Shown here: positions 62,043 to 64,000 of the stretch, in pieces
Position numbering within the stretch: the first letter of the stretch is position 1
Layout: every line of letters starts with the position of its first letter
From: Echria macrotheca
Taxonomy: Eukaryota > Ascomycota > Sordariomycetes > Sordariales > Schizotheciaceae
Assembly (NCBI GenBank): GCA_030411725.1
Contig: MU839834.1
Location: 930,001 to 994,000, forward strand
Reading direction: 5' to 3'
DNA: 64,000 nucleotides
Position numbers and translations under genes: made by a program
Notes under the pieces: model-generated
Told to the model about the DNA's origin: nothing
The model's input: the letters and a program-made list of their open reading frames with translations, nothing else
The model's database searches: none

Positions 62043-64000
62043 TCAAAAAATCATCAAGTCCCCATCATCCACCCGCCGCGCAATGTCGTAGGTCAGGATG
62101 CTATGATCCAAATAATGCAGAATCAGCCGGTACCGCACCGGAGGTAAGCGCGGCCGGGTGCCGTGCAGATCCAACCCTCGGGCCCTGGGGTCCGGCACCG
62201 GCGACATGGCAATCCCGTGGAGCGTACAGAGCGGCCGGAGCCGCTTCTCCTCCTCGCTCTTCCGCGGCAATACCCAGTCGACCCGGAATCCCCGTCTCAG
62301 CGGCTGCCCGTGCACCCTCCGGACCGTTTTCGTCAACGTCAACAGAGCCACACGCCCGTTAAGCGACCCCAAAACCACCAAGTTCAGCTCGGGAACATGG
62401 AGAAGCATGCTGATCCGCTCCGAGATCTGCGAATGCAAGTCCCACGGCTCGTTACGCCGACCCAGATGGTTGTGGTGCGTCAATACCGTCCTGCACATTA
62501 TTCCGGTCCCCTTTCTGTTGAATGGTTGGAGCTGGACATCCGTTGCTGTCGTCCGCAGAATTGCAAAGTTCTTGTTCAGGTGCGATGGTAATGGCGCCCT
62601 GCAAAACTCGATAGGCCGGACGTTCCCCTTTCTCACCGCACTGCTGCCCGCGAATGCAAGAATCTCACCCGTGTTTCGGAGCAGAAACGTCTGGCCCAGG
62701 CAGGGGACAATGGTGCGCCCGAGATGCACCGGATCCTCAAGATCCGTCAGAACAGAGTCCGCAGGGGGGGTCTCCTTGGTGATGGCCCTCCACCGGTCTC
62801 CTGGCGCGAGGCCAAAGTAGGCCCTTCCGATGACGACGTAGTGTTCATTATTGATCTCCTTGGGCTCTTCGCTCAAGCTGTCGACCACGTCCGAAAGGTC
62901 GTCTTCCTCGGACGCAGAGGTTTGGTCTTGGGCGGCAGCCGATTTAATAGTTGCCTGTAGAGCGTTCATATGCACCTTATGATAGGATGGCCCTGCGAGG
63001 TGGCGGTTTTTGAGGAAAACGAAGGGATCCGGAGCGAGATCACGGACGTAGTAGAGGCTACAGGTAATGTCCAACCAACCTCCGAACTCCGCGTGCTTGA
63101 TCATACCCGACCTATCAACCTCATTTCGGATGATTTCGCTCACAGGAAGTCCGAGGCATTCAGACGCCGTGCTGGTTTCCCGGAAACTGCTGTCGGGAAG
63201 AACCAGGACGCCCCAGCCTAGCCTGTAATTATATCAGCACGTGCTAGCCGCTGTCTCGGACGTGATGCACGTACCGTTGGTGGTTTACCCCGGGCGTCGA
63301 GTTCGGTCTGTAAATCACCGGATAACTGCCAACCTGCCAGATATCGAGGATCCACGTGTTGCCGTGGATATCGAACGCGACAACCTTCTCTGCATCTCCG
63401 TTTTCGTCGTCGCAAAATGAAATGCTGGGGATGTTATGTCCCTCGGCGGCAATCGGCAGGACAATCCTCCACATTCGTGTCCTCGACTTGAGATGTCTCT
63501 CCAACTCTAGGGCCGTCTGTCCGCTCCAGACTACGGGCGAGCGATCCTCATCGAGGGGCTGGCCCTCGACCGGATTCTTGCTCATCGCAAATGCGAAAAC
63601 CGTGACTTCATGCTTGTTGGAGCTCACGGCGAGGAGGCGTGACTGTTGGTGAATAGCGAGCCCCCATGCCGACAGTCCGACATTGTCGTGGAAAAACTCC
63701 TTCGGTCCCGCCATGCGGTGAGATCCCGTGCCAGGCGAGTGGCAACTGTTGGTTCGGATGCACCTGGCAATCGAGTGCGTATAATACGCTCCAACGTCAC
63801 CGTCGTCAAAGGCAAAGAACAGAACCTCGAGGTTGCCCAGGTTTCCCACCATGATACTGTTCATCTGGTGGCCAAAACCCGTATCAACAATACCGCCGAT
63901 AACCCTTGCAAGTTTACTCTTCTTGGGAGTCAGAATAAGGCACGGCGGTGGGAGAACGTTCGGGGCCTTCCTGGGCTGGAAGACGTGTATCTTGTCCTGA
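62043..64000 (-). CDS. CRT10: Crt10-like protein, C-terminal part, runs off right edge
   Basis: Exons >64000-63275 and 63222-62043 (52-bp intron, GTACGT..ATTACAG); about 635 residues are visible and the 5' end lies outside. The frame is open to the edge (DKIHVFQPRKAPN). Visible landmarks: VGNLGNLEVLFFAFDDGDVG, FHDNVGLSAWGLAIHQQSRL, AVSSNKHEVTVFAF, GHNIPSISFCDDENGDAEKV, DIHGNTWILDIW and LGWGVLVLPDSSFRET. These resemble the fungal CRT10 family as I remember it; yeast Crt10 regulates ribonucleotide-reductase transcription. The repeated beta-like blocks look WD40/propeller-like. An acidic Ser/Glu insert (SASEEDDLSDVVDSLSEE) interrupts the C-terminal half. The CRT10 name is from memory and should be confirmed by a domain search. 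Confidence 0.72.

Overview
The window is nuclear DNA of a filamentous ascomycete (Pezizomycotina, most likely a Sordariomycete). Reasons: many short spliceosomal introns (about 43-165 bp) with GTRNGT-type donors and CTAAC/CTGAC branch points, a moderately GC-rich coding bias, single genes with long UTR-like spacers, and gene types typical of these fungi (ABCA-type transporter, PTPA, Rrp46, tricalbin, Mep, Crt10, Yox1-like homeobox). No operons, prophage or CRISPR are present. Gene models below were built by hand by joining reading frames across introns.

Layout. 0-7.4 kb: the 5' part of an NF-X1 zinc-finger gene runs off the left edge, then a ten-exon full-length ABCA transporter. 9.9-13.1 kb: a Ser/Pro-rich unknown protein and a secreted Ser/Thr-rich protein. 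13.2-15.7 kb: a PTPA-family PP2A activator (RRD2-like) and exosome subunit RRP46, divergent from a 330-bp promoter. 18.6-24.2 kb: NAD kinase converging on a Yox1/Yhp1-like homeodomain gene. 25.2-29.1 kb: an intronless 1284-residue protein that joins a stonustoxin-type (SNTX, MACPF/CDC-like) N-terminal region to a fibronectin-like segment, a P-loop GTPase and a Cys/His cluster. 29.9-39.0 kb: an unknown basic/acidic protein, an ELMO/CED-12 protein and a tricalbin. 41.3-45.9 kb: the U2AF small subunit converging on a 1156-residue conserved-looking unknown. 48.3-52.8 kb: an eight-exon oxysterol-binding protein converging on an alpha/beta hydrolase, with a MITE-like element between them. 55-56.6 kb: an ammonium transporter with a GATA cluster upstream. 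56.6-62 kb: gene-poor, with a tRNA-Arg(TCG), a structured RNA candidate and several repeats. 62-64 kb: a Crt10-like gene runs off the right edge.

Most genes are unrelated housekeeping functions (splicing, RNA decay, NADP synthesis, lipid transfer at membrane contacts, nitrogen uptake). The outlier is the SNTX-GTPase gene at 25.2-29.1 kb. It is the best candidate for an undescribed system: a pore-forming-toxin-like fold wired to a GTP switch in one polypeptide, in the style of an intracellular sensor/effector. Secondary items are the MITE at 50.76-51.18 kb, a two-copy dispersed repeat (21.5 and 61.6 kb), and a hairpin-rich element with a 9-bp closing stem at 60.37-60.51 kb.
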